A stretch of 64,000 bases of DNA from NCBI GenBank assembly GCA_963383645.1, contig OY726558.1, positions 181,194,134 through 181,258,133 on the forward strand, written 5' to 3'. Positions 1 through 9,803 of the stretch are shown here, in pieces. The notes beneath the pieces were generated by a model, which saw only the letters and a list, made by a program, of their open reading frames with translations, ran no database searches and was not told the DNA's origin. Within the stretch, counting starts at the first letter, position 1. Each line of letters opens with the position of its first letter. The position numbers and the translations under genes were made by a program. The DNA comes from Muscardinus avellanarius. Taxonomy: Eukaryota > Chordata > Mammalia > Rodentia > Gliridae.

Positions 1-171
1 TAAAGGTGTAAAATTTGGTAAGAAGTGATAGAAAAGTAATACAATTGTAATATAGGAGAGAATAATGATTTGGTCAATTTGGCTAATATTACATATCCAA
101 CCCTTCAGTTTCTTTGTAGCAAAGATTTCTTGCAAGATTATAAATAAGTTAAAATTAGGCTGTTGGTGGCT

Positions 172-640
172 AAACAAAGATTTAAAAGACCTCTACAATG
201 AAAATTATAAAATATTAAAGAAAGAAATTAAAGAAGACCTTGAAAGATGAAAAGATCTCCCTTGCACATGGATAGCAGAATAAATATCATCAAAATGGCC
301 TTTCTACCAAGTGATCTACAGAATAAAAACAATTTCTATCAAAATACCAGTGATATTTTTATAGACCTAGAAAATTCAGTCATGAACTTTATATGGAGAA
401 ACAAAAGTCCTAGAATAGCCAAAGCAATTCTCATAAATAAGAACCATTCAAGAGGCATCATAATTCCTGACTTTGAATTATACTACAGAGCAATAATAGC
501 TGAAACAGCATGGTATTGGCATAAAATTGGCACAGGCACACAGACCAGTGAAACAGACTAGAAGAAACAGAAAAAAATCCACACACTTATGGTCAATTGA
601 TCTTTGACAAAGGGGCGAAATTCATATTCTGGAGAAAAGA
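172..640 (+). pseudogene. L1 ORF2 C-terminal fragment (old L1)
   Basis: This is a decayed piece of the LINE-1 ORF2 reverse transcriptase, from the region just downstream of the RT core. Two overlapping frames must be joined to follow it. The first reads through [18 protein letters not shown]. The second continues with [16 protein letters not shown], then [16 protein letters not shown], then [22 protein letters not shown]. This order of blocks (W-x-G-R-I-N-I-x-K, F-I-W-x-x-K-x-P-R-I-A-K, D-F-x-L-Y-Y-x-A, W-Y-W) is characteristic of mammalian L1. The frame change near 250 and the loss of everything before and after show it is dead. It runs into an antisense SINE at about 641. Whether bases 1-171 also belong to it is unclear. 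Confidence 0.85.
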
Positions 641-786
641 CAGCCTTTATTTTTTAATTTTGAAACATGGTCTAGCTAATTTGCAAAGGGCTTCACTTAG
701 TTGCTGAGGCCAGCCATGAACCTGTGATCCTTCTTTCTCAGCTTCCCAAATACTGGGGTTACAGATATGTGCCACAGTGTCCTGCT
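641..786 (-). mobile_element. SINE (older, B1-ID-like), antisense
   Basis: Antisense copy of the older SINE type. It shows the TTTTGAAACATGGTCT block, TTGCTGAGGCCAGCCATGAACC and TACTGGGGTTACAG. The ID-like end is missing. It abuts the L1 fragment on its left and carries many substitutions. Confidence 0.75.
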
Positions 787-1810
787 AATTTTTTTTTTAT
801 TGTTGTTTTATAGACATGAGATACACTTCTGGGCCTGAATCCCAGAAAAGTGTAAGTAACTTAAGTAAATAAAACTCTTTAATCTGGGGCTCATGGTATC
901 ATTCAAAATAAGAGGATTTATTGAAATTATTGTAAGAAAACTTTAAACTCTTTTAATCTATGATCTAATCCCTGACTGGATGCAAGGCTACAAAAGATTA
1001 AGAAGAATTTAGTGTGTAGAATTGCACCTGTCTTTTCTATTTTCAGTGCTGTATGTAATTCAGAGTTAATGAAAACATTTGAGGCATCAAGTGAGATGCA
1101 TTAATGAAAACTTAGAAGTAAGTGACAGTCTGTATACTGAAGGCTAGAAACTCAAATTCTTTTCAATCTATTATTCCTCAGTGATTGTAGTCAAGTTTAT
1201 ATGCCATAGGACTATGATTAAAAACATTCCTTGCTGAACAATTCTGCATTATCCAAAAGAAGAAAGATTACTATTATATTGATAGTTGAAAGTTGAAGTA
1301 CTGAGAGCTGTCAATCACTGCCTTGTCTCTTCTCAATAACAGTATATAAAGAAAGACTACCAGCTAAAACAGTCACTACACAGATACAGAAGAGTTGACT
1401 ATTTTCTTTGTATTACTAATTTGGAAAAAAAATGTCCTGAGAGTCAGAAACATGTCCCAGTAGAACATTGTTAGAAACTGGAACTGGTCTCTGACTTTCT
1501 GTATTCTCATATAACAAACTTTTTTTGACTATTTTTCTTCAAGGGCAATAAATGGCATACTAGCTACTTTCAAAACCTCATAATGACATTTCAATGACAT
1601 AATTAATACAAAAACTGTCCACTAATAGTTGGGGATATTTTCACATATCATAGAGTATGGACTAAGCTGTTTATTTACATAAAGAATCCGTGACTGTCTA
1701 GAACTCCATTATGTCAATTTGGATTTTGTCAAATAGAATTTTAAAGGGTTTGACATAGAGTAAGCATTAAGTGGTTGCTACCTATATTTTTATAAACCTT
1801 AAAATGTTTT
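787..1810. other. AT-rich sequence without recognised feature
   Basis: No open reading frame of note and no repeat I can name. It is probably ancient, decayed sequence. Confidence 0.5.
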
Positions 1811-2012
1811 AGGTCAGATGTGGTAGAGCATGCTTGCAATACCAGTACCTGAAAGACTAAAACAGATAAATCAAAGGTTTGAGGCCAGCTTCAGCAACTT
1901 AGAAAGCTTCCTCAGCAATTTAGTGAGACCCCTTTCCAAAATAAAAACAGAAAATAAGAATGTGGGTGTAGCTCAGAGACTGAATACCTCAGGGTTCAAA
2001 CTCCATCATCAA
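1811..2012 (+). mobile_element. SINE (older, B1-ID-like), sense
   Basis: Diverged sense copy. TGTGGTAGAGCATGCTTGCAA corresponds to the B1-like A-box region and TTTGAGGCCAGCTTCAGCAA to the B-box region. TGTGGGTGTAGCTCAGAGACTG is the ID-like tRNA-derived part. The internal bases are strongly mutated. Confidence 0.75.
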
Positions 2013-2027
2013 AAATATATATCAAAT

Positions 2028-2133
2028 GCCGGGCATGGTGGCGCACGCTTGTAATCCCTGCGCTTGGGAGGAAGAGACAAGAGGATCGCGCAAGTTCAAA
2101 GCCAGCCTTGCTGGCTTAAAAGACCCTATTTCT
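2028..2133 (+). mobile_element. B1-dID-like SINE, left half (split)
   Basis: Left, 7SL/B1-like half of a young-type dimeric SINE, beginning GCCGGGCATGGTGGCGCACGC. It stops at AAGACCCTATTTCT, where an opposite-strand SINE was inserted. Its ID-like right half resumes at 2411. Confidence 0.85.
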
Positions 2134-2248
2134 TTCCTCCTCTTCTCCTTCTTCTTCTCCTTCTTCTCCTTCTCCTCCTTCTCCTCCTTCTCCTCCTTAT
2201 TCTCCTTCTCCTCCTCCTCCTCCTCCTCCTCCTCCTTCTTCTTCTCCT
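2132..2248. repeat. Pyrimidine tract (TTC/TCC)n
   Basis: About 117 bp of almost pure C/T on the plus strand. It lies where the A-rich tail of the antisense SINE 2249-2407 should be, so it is best read as an expanded, mutated tail. Poly-Leu/Ser/Phe reading frames through it are artefacts of the repeat. Confidence 0.9.
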
Positions 2249-2407
2249 AGAAGCCCTTCTACCTCTGGGCTACACACCCAGACCTATTTTATACTTTGTA
2301 TTTGGAAACTGGGTCTCTTAAGCCAGCAAGGCTGGCTTTTGAACCTGTGTGATCCTCCTGTCTGCCTCCCAAGTGCAGGGCTTACAAGCGTGCGCCACCA
2401 CGCCCGG
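2249..2407 (-). mobile_element. B1-dID-like SINE, antisense, nested in another SINE
   Basis: Antisense SINE ending in GCGCCACCACGCCCGG. It sits inside the sense SINE 2028-2133/2411-2500. The flanks AAGACCCTATTTCT and AAGTACCCTGTTTCT look like a slightly mutated target-site duplication. Confidence 0.85.
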
Positions 2408-2410
2408 ACT

Positions 2411-2500
2411 AAGTACCCTGTTTCTAAATGAAAGCATAAAATAGGTCTGGAAGTGTAGCCCGGAGGTTGAAGGGTTTCCAGGAACCCCAGTACCACAAAA
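2411..2500 (+). mobile_element. B1-dID-like SINE, right (ID-like) half
   Basis: Continuation of the SINE begun at 2028: ATAAAATAGGTCTGGAAGTGTAGCCCGGAGG, then TTTCCAGGAACCCCAGTACC. The A tail has drifted into TATATG repeats up to about 2556. Confidence 0.85.
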
Positions 2501-2639
2501 AATTATATATGTATATGTGTGTATACATATGTATGTATGTGTATGTATATGTATATTTAATTTTATCTTTATAGTATTATAATTATTAATTATGAAAAAC
2601 AGTGGGTGGTAATATAACATTTCATATATGTATATCTCA

Positions 2640-2913
2640 TACCCTGATCACGTTCACTTTCTTCTTTCTTTTCTCTGCCTTTCTCTTCTCCCTTCTCCTA
2701 GTCTCCATTTACTTCTATCAAAGTCCTTCTACTTTCAGGTTTTTATTTTTTTCCTGATTTTCAAAATTAAATATTATATTTGCCTTTCTCCATGTGGCTT
2801 ATTTCATTTAACATGATATTCTCCAGTTCTATTGCTTCTTTGCAAATTTCAGGATTTTATTTTTATGAATAAGTAATATTTTGCTGTGTATATATACACC
2901 ATATTTTATTTTT
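2640..2913 (-). mobile_element. Old L1 fragment, 3' part, antisense
   Basis: Antisense L1: ATGATATTCTCCAGTTCTATTGC, then TAATATTTTGCTGTGTATATATACACCATATTTT. This corresponds to the end of ORF2 (IYTMEYYSA region in sense). It resumes beyond the young L1 insertion at 5714. Confidence 0.7.
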
Positions 2914-2928
2914 CTATTTATTCATTTG
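2914..2928. repeat. Target-site duplication, left copy
   Basis: CTATTTATTCATTTG, identical to 5699-5713. It directly precedes the poly(T) start of the minus-strand L1, as expected from target-primed reverse transcription. Confidence 0.85.
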
Positions 2929-2939
2929 TTTTTTTTTTT

Positions 2940-3275
2940 AATTTTATTTTATTGGTGCACTGTATTCATACATCATAGTGGGATACAAACTTTTGTAGAC
3001 ATACATGCACACATCGCCCAGTCAGCCCCCACCCGATCCCCACCCCATTCTCTCCCCATCCCTCCCTCCCATGCTTGGCTTAGTGGTTGACATCTAGTAT
3101 TATAGCAATTTATCCAAAATTAAAAATGATAATCTCACATAACAGTTTCATTTGTCTGATACCAAGCTTTTGATGACTTAAAGATAACATTTCAATATTT
3201 CTTTTTGCTTTCTTTCTTACCAGAGAATATTTTTTTCTTTTTTTTTAGGTGAAACTATCATATATTTATTTTTCA
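2940..3275 (-). mobile_element. L1 3' UTR of the chimeric element
   Basis: Antisense of the L1 3' end also seen, in opposite orientation, at 56963-57305. The two share the G-rich block (C-rich on this strand, 3025-3072), the GTGCACTGTATTCATACAT motif and a purine-rich stretch near 3235-3250. In sense, the G runs could form a G-quadruplex, as is known for L1 3' UTRs. Confidence 0.85.
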
Positions 3276-3279
3276 GAAA

Positions 3280-3960
3280 AAAATCTATCCTGATATGGAA
3301 TATGGACTCTAGATACCCAAAACAATCTCGAAGCAAAAACAAAGCTAGAAGATGTATATTTTCTGATTTCAAACCATATAAAGCTACAATAATTGAAACA
3401 GTGTAGTACTGTTCTAAAGGCAGATATATAGACCATTGGAGTTAAATACAAGCCTAGAGCTAACTTCTTCCCTATATTGTCAAGTTATTTTTGACAAGGT
3501 TTCCACGAAGATTTGGTGGTGGAAATAATAATCTTTTAACTAAATATTGTTGAAAAATAATAATTACATGGAAAAGAATAAAATTGGACCCTTACCTAAT
3601 CCCACATACAAGTATTAACTCAAACTAGATAAAAGACCTAAATATAAATCTTAAGACTATAAACTTTTAGGAGAAAATCTGGGTCATAAAACCTCACAAC
3701 ATTGAAATTGGCAGTGATTTCTTGGATATGATTTCAATGGCACAGGCAACAGAAGAATATACAAACTCCCTAAAAAATAAAAGAAAATATTGTATATCCA
3801 AAGACAATGTAAACAGAGTTAAAAGTTACTAATAGAATTGGATAAAATATTTCCAAATGCTATATCTGAAGGTATATTAATATTCCAACTAGAAATCCTA
3901 AAAATTAACAACAATAAAGGCAAACAATACAATTTAGAGATAGGTAAAAGACTAACATAA
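3280..3960 (+). pseudogene. Old L1 ORF2 C-terminal fragment, inverted inside the younger L1
   Basis: Plus-strand, strongly diverged L1 ORF2 sequence. CAAAACAATCTCGAAGC continues to GATTTCAAACCATATAAAGC (D-F-K block), ACAGTGTAGTACTG (T-V-x-Y-W block), then TAGATAAAAGACCTAAATATAAATC (the W-x-K-D-L-N-I block). TCAATGGCACAGGCAACAGAAG and AGATAGGTAAAAGAC match the last part of ORF2. There is no poly(A) at either end, so it is not a normal nested insertion. It is clearly older than the ORF1 beside it. Confidence 0.75.
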
Positions 3961-3987
3961 ATAATGAATCTCCACAGATAACCATTC

Positions 3988-4950
3988 TTAGTTGTCTGTT
4001 GGATGGAAACTCTTGTTTCTCTGGTTCTGGTGAGTGTTACCTATTTCTTCTTTGTAGTTAATCTCTTTGAGTATTTTCTTTAGCGCTGGTTTTGAAGACA
4101 TAAATTCCTTCAGTTTCTGTTTGTCATGGAAGCTTCTTATTTCTCCATCTAATTTGATAGAAAGTTTTGCTGGATAGGAAATTTTTGGCTGGAAGTTGTT
4201 TTCTTTCAGAGTTTGGAATATGTTACTCCAAGCCCTTCTGGCTCTCATGACTTGGTTTGGGAAGTCTGGAGTGATTCTAATTGGTTTGCCTCTGAATGTC
4301 AGTTGGCCCTTTGCTTTTGTTGCCTTTAAGATTCTCTGCTTGGCTTCCACATTGGTCATTTTGACAATTATGTGGCGTGGGGATCCTCTTCTCGGATCCT
4401 GTCTAAAGGGAGTTCTATAAGTTTCCTGGATCTGTGTATCAACCTCTTGCTCTATATTTGGAAAATTTTCTGCTATTACTTCCTTGAAGAGATTTTTGAT
4501 CCCTTTGGTATCACTTTCTTTTCCCTCCTCTATTCCAATTATTCTTAGGTTAGCTCTCTTAAGATGGGCCCATATTTCTTCAATGTCAGATTCCTGCTGT
4601 TGGATATCTTTTTCTAGATTAGAAACTATGCAATCATTTTTGGATTGCTCATCTTCTAAGAGCGAGATTCTGTTCTCCATGTGGTCTAATCGGTTGTTTG
4701 TGCTTTGAATTGAGGCCTTTACTTCATTAATTGCATCCTTTATCTCTTTTTGGCTCTCTCTGAGTTCTTTTCGAAGCACCTCTATTATTTCTACAGTTAT
4801 TTTCCTGATTTGATCTTCTAGAAATCTCTGATTTTCTGTTTTATCAGGTTCTGATGTTGTGGGGTTTTGCACATTCATTACTTCAGTGTTATTCCTCTTT
4901 CCCATGATTTCGGAGGTTTGTGCCTTCTCTGGGTTCTTCCCTTGGGTCAC
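3988..4950 (-). CDS. LINE-1 ORF1 protein (intact reading frame)
   Basis: Retrotransposon RNA-binding chaperone that coats L1 RNA as a trimer in cytoplasmic RNP particles. The frame is 320 codons without a stop, close to the usual ORF1p length (about 338 in human). An N-terminal charged segment (1-45) is followed by a heptad-rich coiled coil (about 50-135, with IRKITVEIIEVLRKELRESQ and RISLLEDEQS). The RRM-like domain (about 136-235) has LKRANLRIIGIEEG and RHIIVKMTNVEAKQRIL. The C-terminal domain (about 240-305) has RITPDFPNQVMRARRAW and KLSIKLDGEIRSF. Met16 (4905) starts MGKRNN, resembling the N terminus of other L1 ORF1 proteins, so translation may begin there. Upstream is a GC-rich L1 5' UTR. 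Downstream ORF2 is missing. It is conserved enough to look young; whether it is expressed is unknown. Confidence 0.9.
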   Translation of the reverse strand: MTQGKNPEKAQTSEIMGKRNNTEVMNVQNPTTSEPDKTENQRFLEDQIRKITVEIIEVLRKELRESQKEIKDAINEVKASIQSTNNRLDHMENRISLLEDEQSKNDCIVSNLEKDIQQQESDIEEIWAHLKRANLRIIGIEEGKESDTKGIKNLFKEVIAENFPNIEQEVDTQIQETYRTPFRQDPRRGSPRHIIVKMTNVEAKQRILKATKAKGQLTFRGKPIRITPDFPNQVMRARRAWSNIFQTLKENNFQPKISYPAKLSIKLDGEIRSFHDKQKLKEFMSSKPALKKILKEINYKEEIGNTHQNQRNKSFHPTDN

Positions 4951-5698
4951 TATGGCTTCACTTAAGGTGCTCTGGATCTCGAGTCTGTATTATCTCAGAC
5001 CCTACTACTCCTTTACTGGATTGTATCACAGAGTCTCCGACCCAGGGAGTCGATAGAGGCTGCTTTAAACTATGGGGGGGTACCAGGTTGCACGCTCTCC
5101 TATGGTGTGATATCTCTGCCACCACCACTCCCTCACTGGGTCAAGTCCCAGGAGGCACAATACTGGGATTTCTCCTCTGTGGCCCGCAATTCGACTCACT
5201 GTTCTTGAGTACGTAGATGTAGCTGTACTGGACTCGGTGAATTCACTGCTGCTGCCGCCGCCGGTGGCAATATGGCGCCTCTGCCACGCCCTCGGCCATG
5301 AGGCTGGCGTATTTTTTCTTCTCTGGTTTTGATTTCCACTCTGAATCCCTGCAGCGTGTGCTGAGCTCAGCCACTGGGAGCTTTAAATGCTGTCTGCGCC
5401 GAAAGATCCCGCCTGGCTGTTCCGCAGCGGCTCACCTCGGCTTGCTGTAGCCGTCCGCTGAGTTCGCCGCTGCCGCCGGCAGTATGGCGCTGCTGCCGCG
5501 TCCTCGGGCGCGTGTGTCTCCTCTGTGGCCCTGAGCTCTGTTCTCAGTCCGCTTTCTCTCTGGAGCCTGGTGGTTTTTTTGTTTTTCTGGTGATGGTGTT
5601 TTCTGGCTATGAAAGGCGCTCTTTTTGTGGTAATGGAGATTGGTTGTTAGCGGGACTCTTAAGCCCCGCTTTTCTCGGTCGCCATCTTCCCGGAAGTG
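4951..5698 (-). promoter_or_regulatory. L1 5' UTR with two ~212-bp monomers
   Basis: GC-rich, CpG-containing 5' UTR. In sense it starts CACTTCCGGGAAGATGGCG, which carries an AAGATGGC motif of the YY1 type found at the start of L1 promoters. A related block recurs on the plus strand at about 5222-5310 and 5448-5510 (GCTGCCGCCG...TATGGCGC at 5271 and 5483). This implies tandem monomers of about 212 bp, as in other rodent L1 promoters. Confidence 0.75.
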
Positions 5699-5713
5699 CT
5701 ATTTATTCATTTG
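5699..5713. repeat. Target-site duplication, right copy
   Basis: CTATTTATTCATTTG, identical to 2914-2928. It marks the 5' end of the minus-strand L1. Confidence 0.85.
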
Positions 5714-6552
5714 TGTTTATTCATTTGAGACCTATCTGTTCAGATCACTGGCCCACAGTTGATAAGATGACATATTCTTTTTTTTGTTCAGTTTCTTGAG
5801 TCCTTTATGTGTTCTGTATATTAATTTTCTGTCAGAAGACTAGCTGGCAAGAAGTCTTTCCCATTCTTCAGCCTGTCTCCTCACTCTCTCATGGTATCCT
5901 TTTGATGCAGAGTCTTTTTAAGTGGATGTGATCTGGTCTGTCAGTTCATACTTTAAATTGTGGAGCTATCAGAGTCCTATTCAGGAAACTGTTCCATGTG
6001 TTTCCCATAAGTGTTTTTCCAGTAGTTTCAAAGTTCAAGGCTTTACATTAATGCATCTTATTCTTTTTTAGTTGATTCTTGTAAAGGGTGAAAGATATGA
6101 ATCTAGTTTCAGTTTTGTAGACTTTGATATCTAGCATTTTTTTATCAGAATTTGTAGAACTGGTTATCTTTTCTTATACATGTGGTTTTGGTGCTATTGT
6201 TGAAAATTAGATGGCTGTGGATTCAGGGATTTATTTTTGACTTCTTTATTCTATTTCAATGGTTTACAGGTAAATTTGTGTCTTTTTATCACAATACCAG
6301 GCTGTTACTGTTTTATGGCTCTGTAGTATATTTTGACATTGCGATGCCTACAGCATTATTTTGTTTGCTTAGAATGGCTTTTTGACTATTCAGGATTTTT
6401 AATCCTTCCATATCAGTTTTAGCATTGTTTTCCTAGATCTGTGAAGATGCCACTGGCGTTCTGATGAGGATGGCATTGAATCTGTAGACCACTTTAAGTA
6501 TGACCATTTTTAACAATATTAACTCCACTGATCCAAGAACAGGGAATGACAA
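5714..6552 (-). pseudogene. Old L1 ORF2 fragment, antisense
   Basis: Antisense L1 ORF2 C-terminal region. TTCTTGAGTCCTTTATGTGTTCTGTATATTAAT, TCTTTCCCATTCTTCAGCCTGTCTC, and TATCACAATACCAGGCTGTTACTG (the W-Y-W region in sense) appear in the normal L1 order. It continues the piece at 2640-2913 and lacks about 0.35 kb expected between them. Confidence 0.8.
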
Positions 6553-6910
6553 TTAGTTAGCTTACTGTCAATGTGAACAAAATACTTGACAAGAACCACT
6601 TAATCCAGAAAAGCTGTATTTTGTATCATAGTTTCAGGAGTTTAGTCCATGAGTATATGACTCCTAGGCAGAAACAACACGGTGGCAGAGTGTTGTGGAA
6701 GAAAGCTGTTCAGGGCAGCTGGGAAGCAGAGAGTGAAAGAAAGAGGGTCCAGCACAGATATAGTATCCTAAGTCATGCCCCTGTGTCCTCCCTCCCCTAG
6801 CCATGCCCTAGATGGTCACCTTCCATCACGGATTCAATGATTTTGTATCTGAACATTTCTACAATGCCAACACATGAGTGTCTATAGAGATCATCCCATA
6901 TCCAAGCCAT
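6553..6910 (+). mobile_element. Interspersed repeat, possibly hAT-Charlie-type MITE
   Basis: Contains AACAAAATACTTGACAAGAACCACTTAATCC, then TCATAGTTTCAGGAGTTTAGTCCATG, GGCAGAAACAACACGGTGGC, and GGGAAGCAGAGAGTGAAAGA. A second copy is at 17715-18060. The layout recalls the URR1-like non-autonomous hAT elements of rodents, but that assignment is from memory. It lies within the antisense L1, which resumes at about 6920. Confidence 0.5.
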
Positions 6911-6919
6911 AATAGGAGG

Positions 6920-7170
6920 TTTTCCTTTCTTCTATTATTTTCTTCAGATTTTTTTTCAGTGTTTTGAAATTGGAATTGTAGAGATTGTTCATCTCCTTGG
7001 ATAGGTATTTTCTTGATTTTTTTTTTAAATGCTATTTTAAGTGGGATTGCTTCCCTGTTTCTTCCTCATTTCTTTTTGTTCGCAGGTTTTTTGGTTCATA
7101 ATTATATTTTTATGATGAATCTTGTGATAGAAATACATATTAACTTCATATTATGTGATGATCTCTGAAA
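6920..7170 (-). pseudogene. Old L1 ORF2 fragment, antisense (continuation)
   Basis: GGAATTGTAGAGATTGTTCATCTCCTTGGATAGGTATTTTCTTG is the antisense of the L1 segment that follows the piece ending at 6552, so the repeat at 6553-6910 inserted into this L1. Confidence 0.65.
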
Positions 7171-7778
7171 TCAGGATGTTGAATACAGCTCTAATACCTT
7201 TTTAAAGGGTATAATAATTGTAAGTAACAGCAGTAAAAAGCAAAGTATGTATATTTGGGGGAATTGATACATTATTTACTTGATTTATATCATTTAATAC
7301 ATTGTATTGATAGTTTTTATGTCACTTTGTATCTAATAAATATATAAAGTTATGCTTTGTCAATTTTTCAGTAAACTAAAAAGAAACCAAAAGCAAAAAA
7401 GTAATCATCCATGATTGTAATGCATAAAGCAGAGGTAAATTCCCTTAAATATCTTCAATGCTATGCAGAAATTATATTATACAGAAATGCAGAGTCAAAT
7501 GATGCATGAAGTTTTTCAGAAGTACATGTTAAGAAGTTGGTAATACAATATATTTATTAGGATCAACAGTTGTAAAGAAAGCAAGGGTGTGGCACTGGGA
7601 GTAAGAAGTTGAATTTATGAATTCTTTATTGAGTTTTGATCATTTTGGTATGGAGTTTTGGAGTATAACTCATTACAGTCTTCATGGGTTACATTAAATT
7701 TCTTGGCATTATGACACTATATGTAATATGCCCAGGAAGGTGTTGACATGTAGCAGTGTGGTCCACTGTTCTTGCGGA
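7171..7778. other. AT-rich sequence without recognised feature
   Basis: No supported gene or named repeat. Confidence 0.5.
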
Positions 7779-7788
7779 AGATCCTGAG

Positions 7789-8008
7789 GATTTTTTTTTT
7801 TTTTTTTTTTTTTGACACTGTGGACTAACTCCAGAAGCATCCAACTCTAAGATACACCCTCAGCCCTATTTTGTTCTTTATTTTGAAACAAGGTTTCACT
7901 AAGTTGCAGATGTCCTCACAAAGTTGCTGAGGCTGGCCATGAATCTGCAATCCTCCTGTCTCCACCTCCGAAGTACTGGGATTACGAGCATTTGCAACCA
8001 CACCCACC
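7789..8008 (-). mobile_element. SINE (older, B1-ID-like), antisense
   Basis: Poly(T) tail at 7791-7813, then the ID-like part (AAGATACACCCTCAGCCC) and the B1-like part (TGAGGCTGGCCATGAATCTGC, ACTGGGATTACGAGCA). It is flanked by the 10-bp TSD AGATCCTGAG (7779-7788 and 8009-8018). Confidence 0.9.
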
Positions 8009-8018
8009 AGATCCTGAG

Positions 8019-9270
8019 TTTTTGAAGGCTAGGAATAAACTGAGTCTATTGAGTAAAGAAGTAGAAATAGCAAACTGCAGAAGATTTTTTTTGTCTTCAA
8101 TATAGAAATTTTAGCATCATTTGCCTAATCATACTATATGGAGAAAAAATTGGGTTTCCTGTGATGCACTAGGGACACTTTATTGGGAGAGGACATAGCA
8201 AGTATAATGTGTATTTGCATGCATAGAGACAAACACAGGACAAAGACACATCAGAACAAATCTCAAAAAGCGATGTTTTCATTTCCATGAACAGCCTTTT
8301 TCTTATTTTATTTTTCTTTGACTTTTAATGAAAGATTAACATTTAGAACATAGAGATTATGATTTAGGCAGAAGAGAGAGAGCCTCTAAATGGACCACTT
8401 ACTCTCTTTAAGGACACATTTTGTGCCAGTTGTATATGCACAAAAAATGGTTTTTACTACTACCGTGTGTTCCAACCAAACCCAGGCCTTATGGCATGGA
8501 GTGTACTCTTTGCATAAGAACATCAAAAACCTTGACTGCAGCATGTGGCTGGAAACATAAACTGGGAACATGGGATCCTGCTGTACTAATGAGCTATCTC
8601 CTTTATATCTCATTTTCTCCTAAATTCTGTATGAGAATTTAACTGTACATCAGGGGGTACTTATTTTAATAATATTCTTCCTTCCATTTGTAATTAGACA
8701 GTAAATTATTATTTCAAAACATACTTCTATGCAGAGAAGGAAACATTAGGTTTTAGCATTTTGTTTGGAAAAACTACATAAATAGGTGCTAAAATTGTTT
8801 GTCTAGCTATTAAATTGTACTTCCTAGGCCAATAAATATACTTGATACTTTCAATGAAAAAATGAATTGAGCACATGTTCATATTGTCTTAATTATTTAA
8901 ATTTCTTATAACATATCCCATGTAACTCGATATATTTATATTGTGACTCCTTGCATTGTGTTTGAACAAGTATGCAGTAATTAGATATAGTGTAATTATA
9001 CCAGTCATATTAAATGCATACATTTGTTTTATTAAAGTGAATTGCTTTGATTTAGTTTTATATTAATTAATTGTTTTGACAATAAATCATTCTTTTTTCT
9101 CCTTATTTTTCAATTTATCTTAAAATTGAAAGTCAAATTTAATATATGTAAAAAGCATTGTGTATATATTAATTGGTATGCATAAACATAGTTACTTCTA
9201 ATGTTCATACATTTTAAGACCTAAACATGTTAAATATTTTGAAGAAAAGGAAAAAAAAACAATTGAACAG

Positions 9271-9308
<38 letters not shown>

Positions 9309-9803
9309 GCATTCAGCTTATAAAACACAATATTTTATAAATAGAAGTTGCTACAATATTTCAGGATAGCAAGGTGGCACTTAGACTATCCATCAACTAA
9401 CCAGCACAGTTAATTTTCTATTCCAACTGGTAAAGAAATAAAATTGATAGGTAGCATGTAAATATGCATATGTATATGAATTCAATTTCAATTTGTAAAC
9501 AATCTGCCAGTTTTAAACTTAATTTGAAATAGACCAGGTGATTAATATATAGATAGATACAATGAAAAGAAAATAAACTCACTCAAATTATTGAAATTAT
9601 TGAAAAAAATAACATTTTTAATTTATTGACATGATGAATATCTAAAATACTTAAAGTCATTTAATTTTTCAGTCTAAGACCAATATTCAAAATACATAGG
9701 CATTACAAAGAAATACTTAAGTATTACTTAGAAATTATTAAGAAAAATTGCACTTTGAATCTCTGTAAGGTTTTATATTCAAATACCTAGGATATAAAGA
9801 TTT
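8019..9803. other. AT-rich unique-looking sequence
   Basis: No supported gene. Short frames at 8386-8642 overlap on both strands and match nothing I recognise. It contains the TA microsatellite at 9272-9305. Confidence 0.5.
9272..9305. repeat. (TA)n microsatellite
   Basis: About 17 uninterrupted AT units. Confidence 0.95.

Larger units (their letters stand above)
2929..5698 (-). mobile_element. HAL1-like chimeric L1 insertion (5'UTR-ORF1-inverted old ORF2-3'UTR)
   Basis: Minus-strand non-LTR retrotransposon bounded by a perfect 15-bp TSD. Read in its own sense it has a GC-rich 5' UTR (5698 to 4951), an intact ORF1 (4950 to 3988), about 0.7 kb holding an old L1 ORF2 piece in the opposite orientation (3280-3960), a young-type 3' UTR (about 3275 to 2940) and a poly(A) tail (poly(T) 2929-2939 on this strand). 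It has no ORF2 of its own. An ORF1-only organisation is known as HAL1 (half-L1) in mammals. The inverted old segment is not expected and may reflect template switching, or later deletion plus inversion of a full-length element. Confidence 0.8.

Noticed and set aside
2026..2321. Overlapping poly-Leu and Ser/Phe-rich frames
   Set aside because: They are translations of a C/T simple repeat between two SINEs.
8386..8642. Possible small gene or processed pseudogene on either strand
   Set aside because: Frames on both strands overlap, there is no poly(A) or TSD, and I recognise no protein. Evidence was too weak to list as a gene.
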